A DNA stretch of 53,115 nt from Anaerorhabdus sp964386325 (GCA_964386325.1 CAYLQY010000017.1:1-53115); one strand, 5' to 3'. Counted from the stretch's first letter, positions 39,383-48,084 are shown. Notes: a model not told the origin generated them from the sequence alone. Translations and numbers: made by a program.

Positions 39383-40282
39383 CTATTCAGCCCCTTTCTT
39401 CGGTTGATTTTGTTCAACTTTTTTAACTTTCGCTTTTGTTAATAAATCATCTAATGTGATAAATTGAACAGATTCTCTATTTTCGAGTTTTGCTTGCTTA
39501 GAAATGACATTCATTGAAGTAACGCGGTATGTATTTCCCTCGTATTCAACTTGAGCATTTAATTTAGGAAGTCCTTGTCTTAATTCTTTATAGGCTTCAT
39601 CCTCAAATTTTAAACAACACATTAATTTTCCACATTGTCCTGATAACTTTTGGACATTGAGTGCTAATAGTTGATTCTTTGCCATATTGATTGAAACAAC
39701 ATCAAACTCATCCATGAATCGTGAACAACAAGTTTCCATACCACATGGTCCTATTCCGCCAATAATCTTCGCTTTATCACGAGAACCAATTTGTCTTAAC
39801 TCGATACGACAGTGTAGCCCACTTGCTAGACGTTTTAGTAATTCTCTAAAATCTACACGTTCATCCGCAACATAAACAAATAACACTTTACTACGGTCTA
39901 ATGTATATTCCGCACTGATTAAGTTCATATCTAATTGTAATTCTTCGATTTCTTTTTGGCAAAATTCATGTGCCTCTTTAGATAATTGAATATTTTCAGC
40001 ATAGATATCACGATCTTCTTTTGTTGCTTTACGAAGTACTGGTTTTAGTGGTGTATTGATTTGAACCGTTTCGAATTCACGAAGTGAGCTAACAACTTCA
40101 CCCATTTCAGTTCCTCTTGCAGTTTCTACTACAACATAGTCTCCATATTCAATTGTCGTATCATTTGTACCAAATGAATAACATTTATTCCCATTTCTAA
40201 ATCGTATTGATACAACATGCGTAAAATGTTGTTCAGTATAAGTTTGTTCAACTTCTTCCGTAACTTTTACTTCTTCTTCCAT
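39383..40282 (-). CDS. ricT: RicT (YaaT) PSP1-domain protein
   Basis: 299 residues of the PSP1/YaaT family with the conserved cysteine-rich segments GIGPCGMETCCSRFMDEFDVVSI and LSGQCGKLMCCLKFEDEAYKEL. In Bacillus RicT joins RicA and RicF in a complex carrying Fe-S clusters that helps RNase Y process mRNA, and affects competence and biofilm. The gene lies in the usual place between holB and rsmI, with tight spacing (one base from holB). Confidence 0.95.
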   Translation of the reverse strand: MEEEVKVTEEVEQTYTEQHFTHVVSIRFRNGNKCYSFGTNDTTIEYGDYVVVETARGTEMGEVVSSLREFETVQINTPLKPVLRKATKEDRDIYAENIQLSKEAHEFCQKEIEELQLDMNLISAEYTLDRSKVLFVYVADERVDFRELLKRLASGLHCRIELRQIGSRDKAKIIGGIGPCGMETCCSRFMDEFDVVSINMAKNQLLALNVQKLSGQCGKLMCCLKFEDEAYKELRQGLPKLNAQVEYEGNTYRVTSMNVISKQAKLENRESVQFITLDDLLTKAKVKKVEQNQPKKGAE

Positions 40283-41260
40283 CTACAAGACCTCCTTTAT
40301 TTGGTAAATCATTTGTTCTATTAGTAATTGTAAGTTATATGCTCGATTACATTTATCTTTACTTTCTAATAATATTAATAATATTCTATCAATTGCATAA
40401 TTCTTTTGTGAAACGCGTTTTACTTCTTTACCAAACCAACCGCTTTGTTCACTTTTTAACGATACAACATCACGGAAGAATAATAAACAAATATCAAGAA
40501 ACATTCTATAAATATCTTTGTCTTTATCTTTATTTCCTAATATTTCAGTTTCAAACCAAACTAAGAAACGATCCATATCACAATCAAATTGCGAAACAAA
40601 TCTCTCCACTGCAACAAGAGCAGTCTGGTACTCTTCAGTCTCTTGGGTTTGTCGCATCAAATCAATATCTTTTACAAGATTGCTTAGGATATAACTATCC
40701 AAGATATCCATACCCCCTTGAATTGCCTCATCATAGTAATTTTCTGACTTCAATGGCTTGAAAGGTATAATCTGACATCTTGAAATAATTGTCGGTAATA
40801 ATCGATCAATACTGTCAACGATTAGAATCGCTTGGGTATCATGACCATTTGGCTCTTCTAAGAATTTTAATAAACTATTCAAAGCTTCTGTTGTTGCATT
40901 TTCAGCGGTATCTAATATATAAAATTTCTTTCCGCTTTTTTCTAATGCGGTTTTTGAAAACTGTTCTTGAAGCTGTAATATACTTTCTTTCTTTATTGAA
41001 GTCTTTGACCCATCTAATACAATTAAGTCGGCATAATTTTCTTCACGAATACGGCGACATGTATCACATTCTTCACATGCAAATCCATCTTCACTATGTT
41101 CACATATCAAACTTTGGGCAAACCATAATGCTGCTTCTTTTTTAGGCGTTCCCTTTGGTCCTGTGAATAAATAAGCATGGGCAAACTTCTTACTCTGGAT
41201 TGCATTGTTTAATGTTTTATAAACTATGGGCTGCGTTTTTATGATTTTATCCTTGAGCAT
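40283..41260 (-). CDS. holB: DNA polymerase III delta' subunit
   Basis: The delta' clamp-loader subunit, 325 residues from the ATG at 41260 (MLKDKIIKTQPIVYKTLNNAIQ), which follows GGAG and overlaps the end of tmk; a codon 23 residues upstream is probably spurious. The four-cysteine zinc knuckle is CEHSEDGFACEECDTC. The P-loop is replaced by GPKGTPKKEAA, as delta' does not hydrolyse ATP, and the SRC-like motif is IISRCQIIPF. It works with delta and gamma/tau to load the sliding clamp. Confidence 0.95.
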   Translation of the reverse strand: MLKDKIIKTQPIVYKTLNNAIQSKKFAHAYLFTGPKGTPKKEAALWFAQSLICEHSEDGFACEECDTCRRIREENYADLIVLDGSKTSIKKESILQLQEQFSKTALEKSGKKFYILDTAENATTEALNSLLKFLEEPNGHDTQAILIVDSIDRLLPTIISRCQIIPFKPLKSENYYDEAIQGGMDILDSYILSNLVKDIDLMRQTQETEEYQTALVAVERFVSQFDCDMDRFLVWFETEILGNKDKDKDIYRMFLDICLLFFRDVVSLKSEQSGWFGKEVKRVSQKNYAIDRILLILLESKDKCNRAYNLQLLIEQMIYQIKEVL

Positions 41261-41879
41261 GAATGATCTCCAAGACGCGTTTTGTAGCCTCGTCAATAAC
41301 TTCATCCACAGTTTTCGATGCATCCACAATAACCATGCGGTCTTTAAACTTTTCTACAATTTGTTTATACCCTTGTTGCACATCTAAATGAAATTGAATT
41401 GCTTCTTGGTCTAAACGATCTTTGAATTCTCTTGTTTCTATTCGTTTTAACCCTTCTTCAGCAGAAATATCTAAATAAATTGTTTTTGTTGGCATAAACC
41501 CTTCAATCGCAAAATTATTAATACTCCAAACTTCATCAATACCTAAATGTCTTCCACATCCTTGGTACGCTAATGAACTGTCCACAAAGCGATCACATAG
41601 AACTACTTTACCTTCATCTAGCGCTGGTTTTACCTTTTCGACAAGATGTTGACGACGGCTAGCTGCATAAAGAAGTGCCTCTGTCTTACTATCCATGGTC
41701 ACATTCTTTGGATCAAGAATAATTTTTCTTATTTCCTCAGCAATTTCAATGCCACCAGGTTCACGGGTATAGATTACATTAATACCCATTTCTAAGCATT
41801 TATTATAAACACCTTTTGAAACAGTAGTTTTCCCACTACCATCCGGTCCTTCAAATGTAATAAAAATTCCTTTTTTCAT
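41247..41879 (-). CDS. tmk: thymidylate kinase
   Basis: Phosphorylates dTMP to dTDP. The P-loop is FEGPDGSGKTT near residue 8, with DRFVDSSLAYQG (DR(Y/F) motif) and the LID-like IETREFKDRLDQE. 210 residues. The start at 41879 (MKKGIFITFEG) is preferred to codons upstream, since tmk proteins begin only a few residues before FEGP. It is the first gene of tmk-holB-ricT-rsmI. Confidence 0.96.
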   Translation of the reverse strand: MKKGIFITFEGPDGSGKTTVSKGVYNKCLEMGINVIYTREPGGIEIAEEIRKIILDPKNVTMDSKTEALLYAASRRQHLVEKVKPALDEGKVVLCDRFVDSSLAYQGCGRHLGIDEVWSINNFAIEGFMPTKTIYLDISAEEGLKRIETREFKDRLDQEAIQFHLDVQQGYKQIVEKFKDRMVIVDASKTVDEVIDEATKRVLEIIHAQG

Positions 41880-41990
41880 ACTTATCACCATCATTTCTCA
41901 CCAATTATACCATGCTTTTAACCTACTATAAAGTTACGAAAATCAATGACTACTCATTAAATTCTTCAAGTGATACAACGCATACCTTAC
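41880..41990. other. gap between tmk and the lipoprotein remnant
   Basis: About 110 AT-rich bases upstream of tmk, in which the promoter of the tmk operon should lie. No strong -35/-10 pair was identified by eye. Confidence 0.4.
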
Positions 41991-42361
41991 AAGAGAAGAA
42001 AAAACGAAAAAATATTACTTACATGTTCACTTGTTTTATCAATATTAATTGGATGTTCAAGCGTAAAAGATGTAACTGACAAAGAGAAAACGATTAAAAT
42101 CCAAGGTGTTGCATAGCAGGTAATACACGGGGATATTAATTAAAGGTATTCCAAATGACGAATTAAAAGAATCTGGTAAATTAGAAGCCAATAATTATGT
42201 TGTTACATTAACAAACTTTGAAGATGCCGTTAATCATGATGATGAGGTTAAAGGTGATACTTTACAGGACTTATCTAGTGATAGGTCATCTTTCTCTATG
42301 CTTGTGCATTTATCATTCTATACTATATATTTTAGGCATTGCTGCATACTATTATATATAG
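41991..42361 (+). pseudogene. broken lipoprotein gene
   Basis: Three frames hold parts of one lipoprotein. The first reads KRRKNEKILLTCSLVLSILIGCSSVKD, a lipoprotein signal with lipobox LIGC, then ends at TAG (42114-42116). A different frame from 42139 reads IKGIPNDELKESGKLEANNYVVTLTNFEDAVNHDDEVKGDTL. A third gives a hydrophobic C-terminus ending LYILGIAAYYYI before a stop near 42361. There is no start codon in frame with the signal. The gene has been inactivated by at least two frameshifts. The second fragment is in frame with the following EAL gene, so an ORF caller may fuse them. Confidence 0.65.
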
Positions 42362-42378
42362 AGTATTTATTAAAACTT

Positions 42379-42387
42379 TGTTATAAT
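42379..42387 (+). promoter_or_regulatory. extended -10 promoter of the EAL gene
   Basis: TGTTATAAT is a perfect extended -10 (TGnTATAAT), which needs no good -35. Transcription would start near 42394, giving a leader of about 33 bases with GAGAGG. It supports the start at 42427. Confidence 0.6.
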
Positions 42388-42426
42388 AATATCAGTGTAC
42401 TATTACCTGGGAGAGGTTATAACATC

Positions 42427-44634
42427 ATGAAAAGAAAAGGCTTTGCGAAAAACATTCCTTTACTTATAACTGTGATTGTGGACATCATTTTAGTCATAAC
42501 CACTTTTTTTCTGATGAATTATGCTCGTGTCTTATTAAATTCAGATATAAGCACAACACTCACTGAAATAGTTGTTCAAAATAAAGAAGCAATTAATAAT
42601 AAATTAAATAATGAATTAGATAGTCTAGTTCTTGTCGCAAATCAATTAGGTGAACGTTATTCTTTATCTACTGAGAAGAATCTTGTAGAAGTATTCCATG
42701 AATATGTTCGCGATAAGGGTGATTCTCAGCTATTCTTAGGCACATTGGATGGAGAAGGAATATTACCTTCTAATCAAGTTGTAAATATTTCAGGACGTAA
42801 TTACTATCGCCTTGCGTTACAAGGAGAAAAAAATATCTCCGAGAGACTGTTATCACGTTTTGATGGTAATGCTCTTTTTGTTATAAGCGTTCCTATTTAT
42901 CACGGAACTGATATTGTTGGAACTATACAACGTCAATATACATTTGAACAAATGGTTGAAATTTGTGCTGTATCCCTTTATGCGAATCAAGGATATACCT
43001 ATATTATAAATAGTGAAGGTTACATTATATTAAGTTCACAACTTGATGTATATAACCGAGAATCCGATAATTACTTTAGAATGCTCTACCTTAACAACCC
43101 TGAAGAATCAAGAAAACTCACAACAGATATTGCGAATAATCAAAATGGATTTATGGAAGCTGTTGTTGATGGTAACCCAGTGTTTTCTGCCTATACACCT
43201 TTAGATGATGTCTATGACTGGTATTTAATTTCAAGTATTCAAAAAAATTCAGTATTATCCAATGTACAACATGTAGTAAAGATATTCTATGTTGTTTTAT
43301 TTGCAGTTGCATTCACATTCACAGTGACATCGTTATACATTTTGTATAGAAATAGCAAACAAAGAAAGAAACTCCAAAAAATAGCATTCGTTGATCCTAT
43401 TACTGGATTTGATACATTTGCTAAATTTAGCGTAGATATTCCTGAGATACTCTCTACTTATCCAAATAAAGAATTCTATATCTTCACTTTTGATATCGAT
43501 AACTTTAAATATATTAATAATTATTATGGATTTGATATTGGTGATCGTATTCTTCGTTATATCCATCAATTGTATTCAAAAGCCATGCACCAAAATGAAC
43601 GATGTGCTCGTATTTACAGTGATCACTTTGTCGCATTACTCGAAGATGTTTCACCATCAAGATTAAAAGAACTATTTAGTTCTGAATTGATATTCGACAA
43701 TATCACACTTTATCTCTCATCTGGTCTTTACAAGATATCTGATTATTCTGAAGGAATAAGTTTGATGGTTGATAAAGCAAATATGGCCGCAAAGGCTGGT
43801 AAAGGAAAGCATTATAAAGATGTACAAATTTATGACCAACAATTAGATAAACAACTGATTGAGAATGAACAAGCTAAACGAGCTGTTGAACAAGCTATCC
43901 ACAATGATTTGATTGTGCCATTCTTCCAACCTAAAATAAATATCAATACACTTGAGTTAGAAGGTGCAGAAGCCTTGGCACGTTGGGTAACACCAAATGG
44001 TACGATTATTCCACCTGGTGAGTTCATACCTCTATGCGAAAAAACTGGATTAGTAAAAGAGATCGATATGATAATTTTTGAGAAAACACTTCGTTTCCTT
44101 CAAACTTGTATTAGCAAAAATATACACTGCGTACCTATATCGGTAAATTTTTCAAGAATTCATCTAATTAATCATGATTTTATAGAAACCATTATGAATA
44201 AAATTAAAACATATGATGTTCCTGCAAATTTAATTGAAATTGAATTGACAGAAACAACTATTTTCGACAGTTACCAAGCTGTCCAAGAATTTATAAAAAA
44301 TCTTCACGCTAATGGATTACAAGTATCCATGGATGACTTCGGAAGTGGTTATTCTTCACTAAACATGTTGAAAGATATTGATATTGATGTTATCAAATTC
44401 GACCGTGGCTTTATTGAAGGCACAGAAAAAAATGAGAAGCAAAAGGTTATTTTAGAATCATTATCGAGAATGGCAAATCAATTAGATATTAAGATTGTTG
44501 TCGAAGGTGTTGAAACTGAAGAAAATTTAGCATTAATGAAAGAATTAGGATGCGATATTGCACAAGGCTATTATTTCTCTAGACCACTTGAGCAAAATCA
44601 ATTCTTAACTATTTATAGGAGAGGGAAACTATGA
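42427..44634 (+). CDS. Cache-GGDEF(degenerate)-EAL membrane receptor, c-di-GMP phosphodiesterase
   Basis: 735 residues. One membrane helix (about 10-30), then an extracytoplasmic double-Cache sensor domain (about 40-285, with NYYRLALQGEKNISERLLS and GYTYIINSEGYIILSS), and a second helix near 290-310. The GGDEF domain keeps DPITGF and DIDNFKYINNYYGFDIGD but the signature is YSDHF, so it is inactive as cyclase. The EAL domain is intact: EGAEALARW, ELTETTIFD, DDFGSGYSSLNML, EGVETEENL. It should degrade c-di-GMP in answer to an external signal. The start at 42427 follows GAGAGG; the ORF continues upstream only by chance. The stop overlaps the next gene's start. Confidence 0.92.
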   Translation: MKRKGFAKNIPLLITVIVDIILVITTFFLMNYARVLLNSDISTTLTEIVVQNKEAINNKLNNELDSLVLVANQLGERYSLSTEKNLVEVFHEYVRDKGDSQLFLGTLDGEGILPSNQVVNISGRNYYRLALQGEKNISERLLSRFDGNALFVISVPIYHGTDIVGTIQRQYTFEQMVEICAVSLYANQGYTYIINSEGYIILSSQLDVYNRESDNYFRMLYLNNPEESRKLTTDIANNQNGFMEAVVDGNPVFSAYTPLDDVYDWYLISSIQKNSVLSNVQHVVKIFYVVLFAVAFTFTVTSLYILYRNSKQRKKLQKIAFVDPITGFDTFAKFSVDIPEILSTYPNKEFYIFTFDIDNFKYINNYYGFDIGDRILRYIHQLYSKAMHQNERCARIYSDHFVALLEDVSPSRLKELFSSELIFDNITLYLSSGLYKISDYSEGISLMVDKANMAAKAGKGKHYKDVQIYDQQLDKQLIENEQAKRAVEQAIHNDLIVPFFQPKININTLELEGAEALARWVTPNGTIIPPGEFIPLCEKTGLVKEIDMIIFEKTLRFLQTCISKNIHCVPISVNFSRIHLINHDFIETIMNKIKTYDVPANLIEIELTETTIFDSYQAVQEFIKNLHANGLQVSMDDFGSGYSSLNMLKDIDIDVIKFDRGFIEGTEKNEKQKVILESLSRMANQLDIKIVVEGVETEENLALMKELGCDIAQGYYFSRPLEQNQFLTIYRRGKL

Positions 44635-45656
44635 AAAGAAAATTATTTAAAGGAATACTAACACTCTTTATGTTAGTAAGCATAGTTGGCTGTACACCTA
44701 AAGAGGAAAAGAAAGAAATACATATCGGCGTTTCTTTTGGTGTTGGAGAAGCCGCACGCTGGGTTGCAGAGAAAACCTATATGGAAGAATATGCGGCAGA
44801 ATTAGGTATTAATATTGAAGTGCGTTTAAATAAAACAGATGCACCGCTAACACAAGCAGAAGACTGCATTGAAATGATTGATAATGGAATCGATGTATTA
44901 ATACTTACTGCTCGCGATGTAAATAAAGTAGATGAAATTCTAGAATACGCAAAAAGCAAAAATGTGCCTGTAATTAGTTACGCACGAATTGTTTTGAATA
45001 AACCTGTAGATTTATTCGTTGGTTATGACAGTACACGAATCGGACAAATGATGGGACAATATTTATCTGAACTTGTTTATGAAGGTGATTATATTATTCT
45101 TAGTGGTGATGAAAACGACAACAACGCGAAATTACTCGTCAACGGTGCCGCACGCTATATCGACCCAATTAGACCAAATATTAATGTGATTCTTGAATCA
45201 TCTGTTCCTGGATGGTCTGCCGAAGAAGCGAAGAAGATGGTTGCAGAAGCCATCGCCAATAACAATGGCAATGTTGACGCAATCTTAGCACCGAATGACA
45301 AAATTGCGGGTGCATGTGCAGAAGCCGTAGCAGAAGCAGGTATTGATCACAAAGTAGTTATTACCGGTATGGATGCAGAAATTGATGCCGCAAAACGTAT
45401 AGTAAGCGGAACTCAAGATATGACTGTCTACATGGATTTACGCACCCTTGCAAAAACTGCCATTCAACAAGCTTATAACTTTGCCAAGGGCAATAAAGTA
45501 GAAGTAAATGCCGAATTTGATAATGGTTATTCTTCACCAATTCCATCTAATTTAATTACCGGAGAAGTCGTAACCCAACAAAATATCGATAAGATATTAA
45601 TTGATAGTGGTTATTTTACGCCAACTGATATTTATGGAGATCAAGTTAAGAAGTAG
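44631..45656 (+). CDS. solitary XylF-like sugar-binding lipoprotein
   Basis: 341 residues with a lipoprotein signal and lipobox ending at Cys21 (SIVGC). The mature part is a periplasmic-binding fold of the xylose/ribose type: HIGVSFGVGEAARWVAEKTYMEEYA, then DYIILSGDENDNNAKLLVNGAARYI and VDAILAPNDKIAGACAEAVAEAG, VVITGMDAE. Usually such proteins serve an ABC importer, but no ATPase or permease gene is near. Its ATG overlaps the TGA of the Cache-EAL gene, so both are translated together. It probably presents a sugar to the receptor. It ends in a terminator. Confidence 0.92.
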   Translation: MKRKLFKGILTLFMLVSIVGCTPKEEKKEIHIGVSFGVGEAARWVAEKTYMEEYAAELGINIEVRLNKTDAPLTQAEDCIEMIDNGIDVLILTARDVNKVDEILEYAKSKNVPVISYARIVLNKPVDLFVGYDSTRIGQMMGQYLSELVYEGDYIILSGDENDNNAKLLVNGAARYIDPIRPNINVILESSVPGWSAEEAKKMVAEAIANNNGNVDAILAPNDKIAGACAEAVAEAGIDHKVVITGMDAEIDAAKRIVSGTQDMTVYMDLRTLAKTAIQQAYNFAKGNKVEVNAEFDNGYSSPIPSNLITGEVVTQQNIDKILIDSGYFTPTDIYGDQVKK

Positions 45657-45671
45657 AAAATCAAACTTACA

Positions 45672-45716
45672 AAAAAGATGTGGAAATGAGGAAGCCCTCA
45701 ATTTCTACATCTTTTC
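45672..45716. terminator. bidirectional terminator (binding protein / queT)
   Basis: A strong stem with arms of about 19 bases (45673-45691 and 45696-45715), one bulge and a four-base loop. The T run is best on the minus strand. The queT end overlaps the right arm. Confidence 0.85.
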
Positions 45717-46226
45717 GTTAAATAATTTTGTTTTCTTTAGAATGTTTATTAATGGAAGTCCTACTACAAAACAAGCGAGTAATTCTCCCAAACCTACTTG
45801 GAATGCATTGATTGCAAAACCCATCATTAATGTTGTTGGGAAAAACGCAATTGCTAATTCCATTCCAATAAACAATGCATTAAATAAAACTGGCATACTT
45901 GCTGCTAATAGCGGTAAACCTTTAAACTCAACTTTTCTTAGCTTATATGTGCATACAGCCGCTAAGAAAGTTGCCAATGTTCCAATAAACACATCCAGGA
46001 AACCAAGAATATTCATCCCTGTCATTGCCCCTATTAAGTTAGTAATGAAACAACCTAAGGTAACACCCAGTATTGATGGTGGATAAATAATTGGCAATAA
46101 CGTTAATGCTTCAGAAACTCTAATTTGAATTGGTCCGTAAGAGATTGGTGCTAATGCAACCGAAGTAACTGCATAAATTGCCGCAATCATCGCTACGATG
46201 GTAAATTCCTTTAATCTTTTGTTCAT
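45705..46226 (-). CDS. queT: QueT, ECF-type queuosine precursor transporter substrate subunit
   Basis: A 173-residue membrane protein of the QueT family: FTIVAMIAAIYAVTSVALAPISYGPIQIRVSEALTLLPIIYPPSILGVTLGCFITNLIG. ECF S-components pair with shared energising subunits (EcfA/EcfA'/EcfT), encoded elsewhere, to import preQ1 or preQ0, precursors of the tRNA base queuosine. A preQ1-I riboswitch directly before it, overlapping the AGGAGG site, supports this. It is a single gene after nudF. Confidence 0.95.
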   Translation of the reverse strand: MNKRLKEFTIVAMIAAIYAVTSVALAPISYGPIQIRVSEALTLLPIIYPPSILGVTLGCFITNLIGAMTGMNILGFLDVFIGTLATFLAAVCTYKLRKVEFKGLPLLAASMPVLFNALFIGMELAIAFFPTTLMMGFAINAFQVGLGELLACFVVGLPLINILKKTKLFNEKM

Positions 46227-46234
46227 GAAAAAAA

Positions 46235-46273
46235 CCTCCTTGTTTTATTTTATGTCAGGGAATCGCGACTGAC
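46235..46273 (-). promoter_or_regulatory. preQ1-I riboswitch upstream of queT
   Basis: On the minus strand, P1 arms gtcag (46269-46273) and ctgac (46254-46258) enclose the loop tcgcgattcc, followed by an A-rich tail ataaaataaaacaaggagg. The order and sequence closely follow the compact Thermoanaerobacter preQ1-I aptamer, whose tail pairs with the loop when preQ1 binds. The tail contains the queT ribosome binding site, so control should be at translation. Confidence 0.8.
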
Positions 46274-46288
46274 TGTACTAGTGTATCA

Positions 46289-46834
46289 CTATTTCTTTTC
46301 TCTTTCCATGATTTCTTTAATCATGAAAGTCATTGCAATTGTTTTACCATCTTCAATTTCTTTATTCATAATCATATCAATTAATTCATCTATTGTTTTC
46401 ATTGAAACATTAATGAATTCATCGTGATCTAAATTTTGTCCTTTATACTCATCCACATGAGCATAATACATTTCAATCTTTTCTTCCAAATAAGCTCCTG
46501 TAGGAACCATTCTTCCTAAATAAACATAATCTTTCGCACTGTATCCTGTTTCTTCAACAATTTCACGCTTAGCTGCATCAATTGCATCCTCTCCATACTC
46601 TAGTTTACCCGCTGGAAATTCAAGGAGAACTTTTTGCTGTGCATAGCGATATTGTGATACCATAAAAAACTGACCCTGCTCATTACACATCGCTACTGAA
46701 ACGCCCCCTGGATGTTCCACTACTTCTCGTATCGCATGCTCTTGATTAGGAAGTTCTACTTCATCATGTCTAACCGAAATAAGTTTTCCTTCAAACACAA
46801 TTTTCTTACTTAATGTCTTTTCATTTAATTTCAT
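46289..46834 (-). CDS. nudF: ADP-ribose pyrophosphatase-type Nudix hydrolase
   Basis: 181 residues with a perfect Nudix box GKLEYGEDAIDAAKREIVEETGY near residues 76-98. The start KIVFEGKLISVRHDEVELPNQEHAIREVVEHPGGVSV and the acidic C-terminal part are typical of the NudF/YqkG group, which splits ADP-ribose into AMP and ribose 5-phosphate. It overlaps the upstream 94-residue gene by ATGA and is followed by the preQ1 riboswitch and queT. Confidence 0.9.
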   Translation of the reverse strand: MKLNEKTLSKKIVFEGKLISVRHDEVELPNQEHAIREVVEHPGGVSVAMCNEQGQFFMVSQYRYAQQKVLLEFPAGKLEYGEDAIDAAKREIVEETGYSAKDYVYLGRMVPTGAYLEEKIEMYYAHVDEYKGQNLDHDEFINVSMKTIDELIDMIMNKEIEDGKTIAMTFMIKEIMEREKK

Positions 46835-47115
46835 TCTTCAACCTCTATTCCATGATATTTAAGCGCAAGTAATAATCCCTTGTTTGTAAGTTTCTTTCCC
46901 ATTAATTCTTTAATACGCCAATGCACTTTATTAGAATCTGGATCCTTTAAACTATCAATTTTTTCTTGCAAATCTTTTTGTTCTTGAAGAAGTACTTCTA
47001 TCATATTTTCATATTTCGCAAGTTGCTCAATTGCTTCACCAAAAAATTGATTATGTTCATTATTTAGATTTTCAACTGTGTATCTATTATTTATCTTAAC
47101 AGTATATCTCTTCAT
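46831..47115 (-). CDS. small coiled-coil protein of unknown function
   Basis: 94 residues: a short N-terminal strand (RYTVKINNRYTVENLNNEHN), a coiled-coil segment (ENMIEVLLQEQKDLQEKIDSLKD, about 38-60) and a C-terminal helix ending in YHGIEVEE. The ATG at 47115 lies 8 bases after GGAG; a TTG one codon earlier is less likely. It overlaps nudF by four bases. I do not recognise the family, but the shape suggests a small binding or scaffolding protein. Confidence 0.6.
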   Translation of the reverse strand: MKRYTVKINNRYTVENLNNEHNQFFGEAIEQLAKYENMIEVLLQEQKDLQEKIDSLKDPDSNKVHWRIKELMGKKLTNKGLLLALKYHGIEVEE

Positions 47116-47176
47116 CAATTATTCTCCATTTCTTGTTTTAACTATACACCTTTTTTATCTTCACTTCTTCTCTTAT

Positions 47177-47206
47177 TTGACTATACGTATCGAAATTACT
47201 TATAAT
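47177..47206 (+). promoter_or_regulatory. promoter of the DUF1836 gene
   Basis: -35 TTGACT (47177-47182) and -10 TATAAT (47201-47206), 18-base spacer. It places the start of transcription near 47213, so the true start codon is 47232. Confidence 0.8.
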
Positions 47207-47231
47207 GATTACAAAGAAAGGAAGACCCGCT

Positions 47232-47756
47232 ATGTACTTATCTGAACAAGATATTAAATCTTTACATCTTCCACGTTGGAATGAACTACCCAGTCTAAAT
47301 TTATATATGGATCAAGTTGTTGATTATCTTGAACAAACATTAAATTTTTTAATGATTTCTGGACAAGATAGCTTCATCACAAAAACAATGATTAATAATT
47401 ATGTAAATCAAGAAATTGTTGAAGCACCTAAAAACAAAAGATACTCAAACAAACATTTAGCTTATCTCATTGTGGTATGTATTATGAAACAGGTATTTAG
47501 TTTACAAGAGATTTCATCACTCTTTCGTTACCAAGTCTCTTTGTACCCTGATGAACAAGCTTATAATTATTTCATTAATGAATTCGAACTTTGTTTAAAA
47601 AGTTTGTGTTTGAGACAACCCTTTAAACACACACCTAGTTTAGACGAAGGTAAAGAGGCAGTACACATTATACGGAATTTAGTTCTTAGTGTAAGCACTA
47701 AACTATGTGTACAAAACGATTTGCAAAAAACTGAACATTTATCAAGTAACACTTAG
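47232..47756 (+). CDS. DUF1836 family protein
   Basis: 174 residues from the ATG at 47232, which follows AAAGGAAG; an ATG at 47205 lies inside the promoter -10. The family pattern is visible: LHLPRWNELPSLNLYMDQVVDYLEQTL, then ITKTMINNYVNQEIVEAPKNKRYSNKHLAYLIVVCIMKQVFSLQEISSLF. This arrangement resembles a MerR-like helix-turn-helix, and the family is thought to bind DNA, but no target is known. Single gene. Confidence 0.85.
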   Translation: MYLSEQDIKSLHLPRWNELPSLNLYMDQVVDYLEQTLNFLMISGQDSFITKTMINNYVNQEIVEAPKNKRYSNKHLAYLIVVCIMKQVFSLQEISSLFRYQVSLYPDEQAYNYFINEFELCLKSLCLRQPFKHTPSLDEGKEAVHIIRNLVLSVSTKLCVQNDLQKTEHLSSNT

Positions 47757-47783
47757 CTAATAATAAATTTATTAGCTTTTTTA
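47752..47783 (+). terminator. Rho-independent terminator of the DUF1836 gene
   Basis: Stem agctaataa/ttattagct with a 5-nt loop and a T run, overlapping the TAG stop. Confidence 0.8.
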
Positions 47784-47790
47784 ATTCAAC

Positions 47791-47838
47791 AAAAAAAGAT
47801 AGTGCTTATATTAGATGATTATAAGTGACTATCTTTTC
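47791..47838 (-). terminator. long-stem terminator of the hydrolase cluster
   Basis: Arms aaaagatagt-cttata and tataag-actatctttt, with one mismatch and a 9-nt loop, followed by a T run on the minus strand. Confidence 0.75.
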
Positions 47839-47853
47839 CATAGCTTCCAACAA

Positions 47854-48072
47854 TTAAAATTTATTTAAACTTAATCGTAATTCTGGATCAACTTGCTTAA
47901 CTTCTGCAATATAACTACCATTTCTTAATTCAATGGTACTTCCTTTAAACCCTATTGTTTCTAATTCTTTTATAATTGTAGGCACTCCACATTTCTTTAC
48001 TAATTTCTTTTCAAGTAAACAATTATTATAGCGTTCCAAATTATAAAGTACCCAATCGGGTATATTTCTCAT
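47854..48072 (-). CDS. 72-residue protein of unknown function
   Basis: A small soluble protein, MRNIPDWVLYNLERYNNCLLEKKLVKKCGVPTIIKELE in two parts: MRNIPDWVLYNLERY and the later VKKCGVPTIIKELETIGFKG, ending with SYIAEVKQVDPELRLSLNKF. It is the last gene in a cluster with the alpha/beta-hydrolase-like protein, 12 bases before it, and ends at a strong terminator. I do not recognise it. Confidence 0.6.
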   Translation of the reverse strand: MRNIPDWVLYNLERYNNCLLEKKLVKKCGVPTIIKELETIGFKGSTIELRNGSYIAEVKQVDPELRLSLNKF

Positions 48073-48084
48073 TTCTTCACCTTC

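Noticed and set aside
42298..42426. Extended N-terminus of the EAL receptor
   Set aside because: The segment lies upstream of the promoter -10 and is read from the lipoprotein remnant; the start at 42427 has a ribosome binding site.
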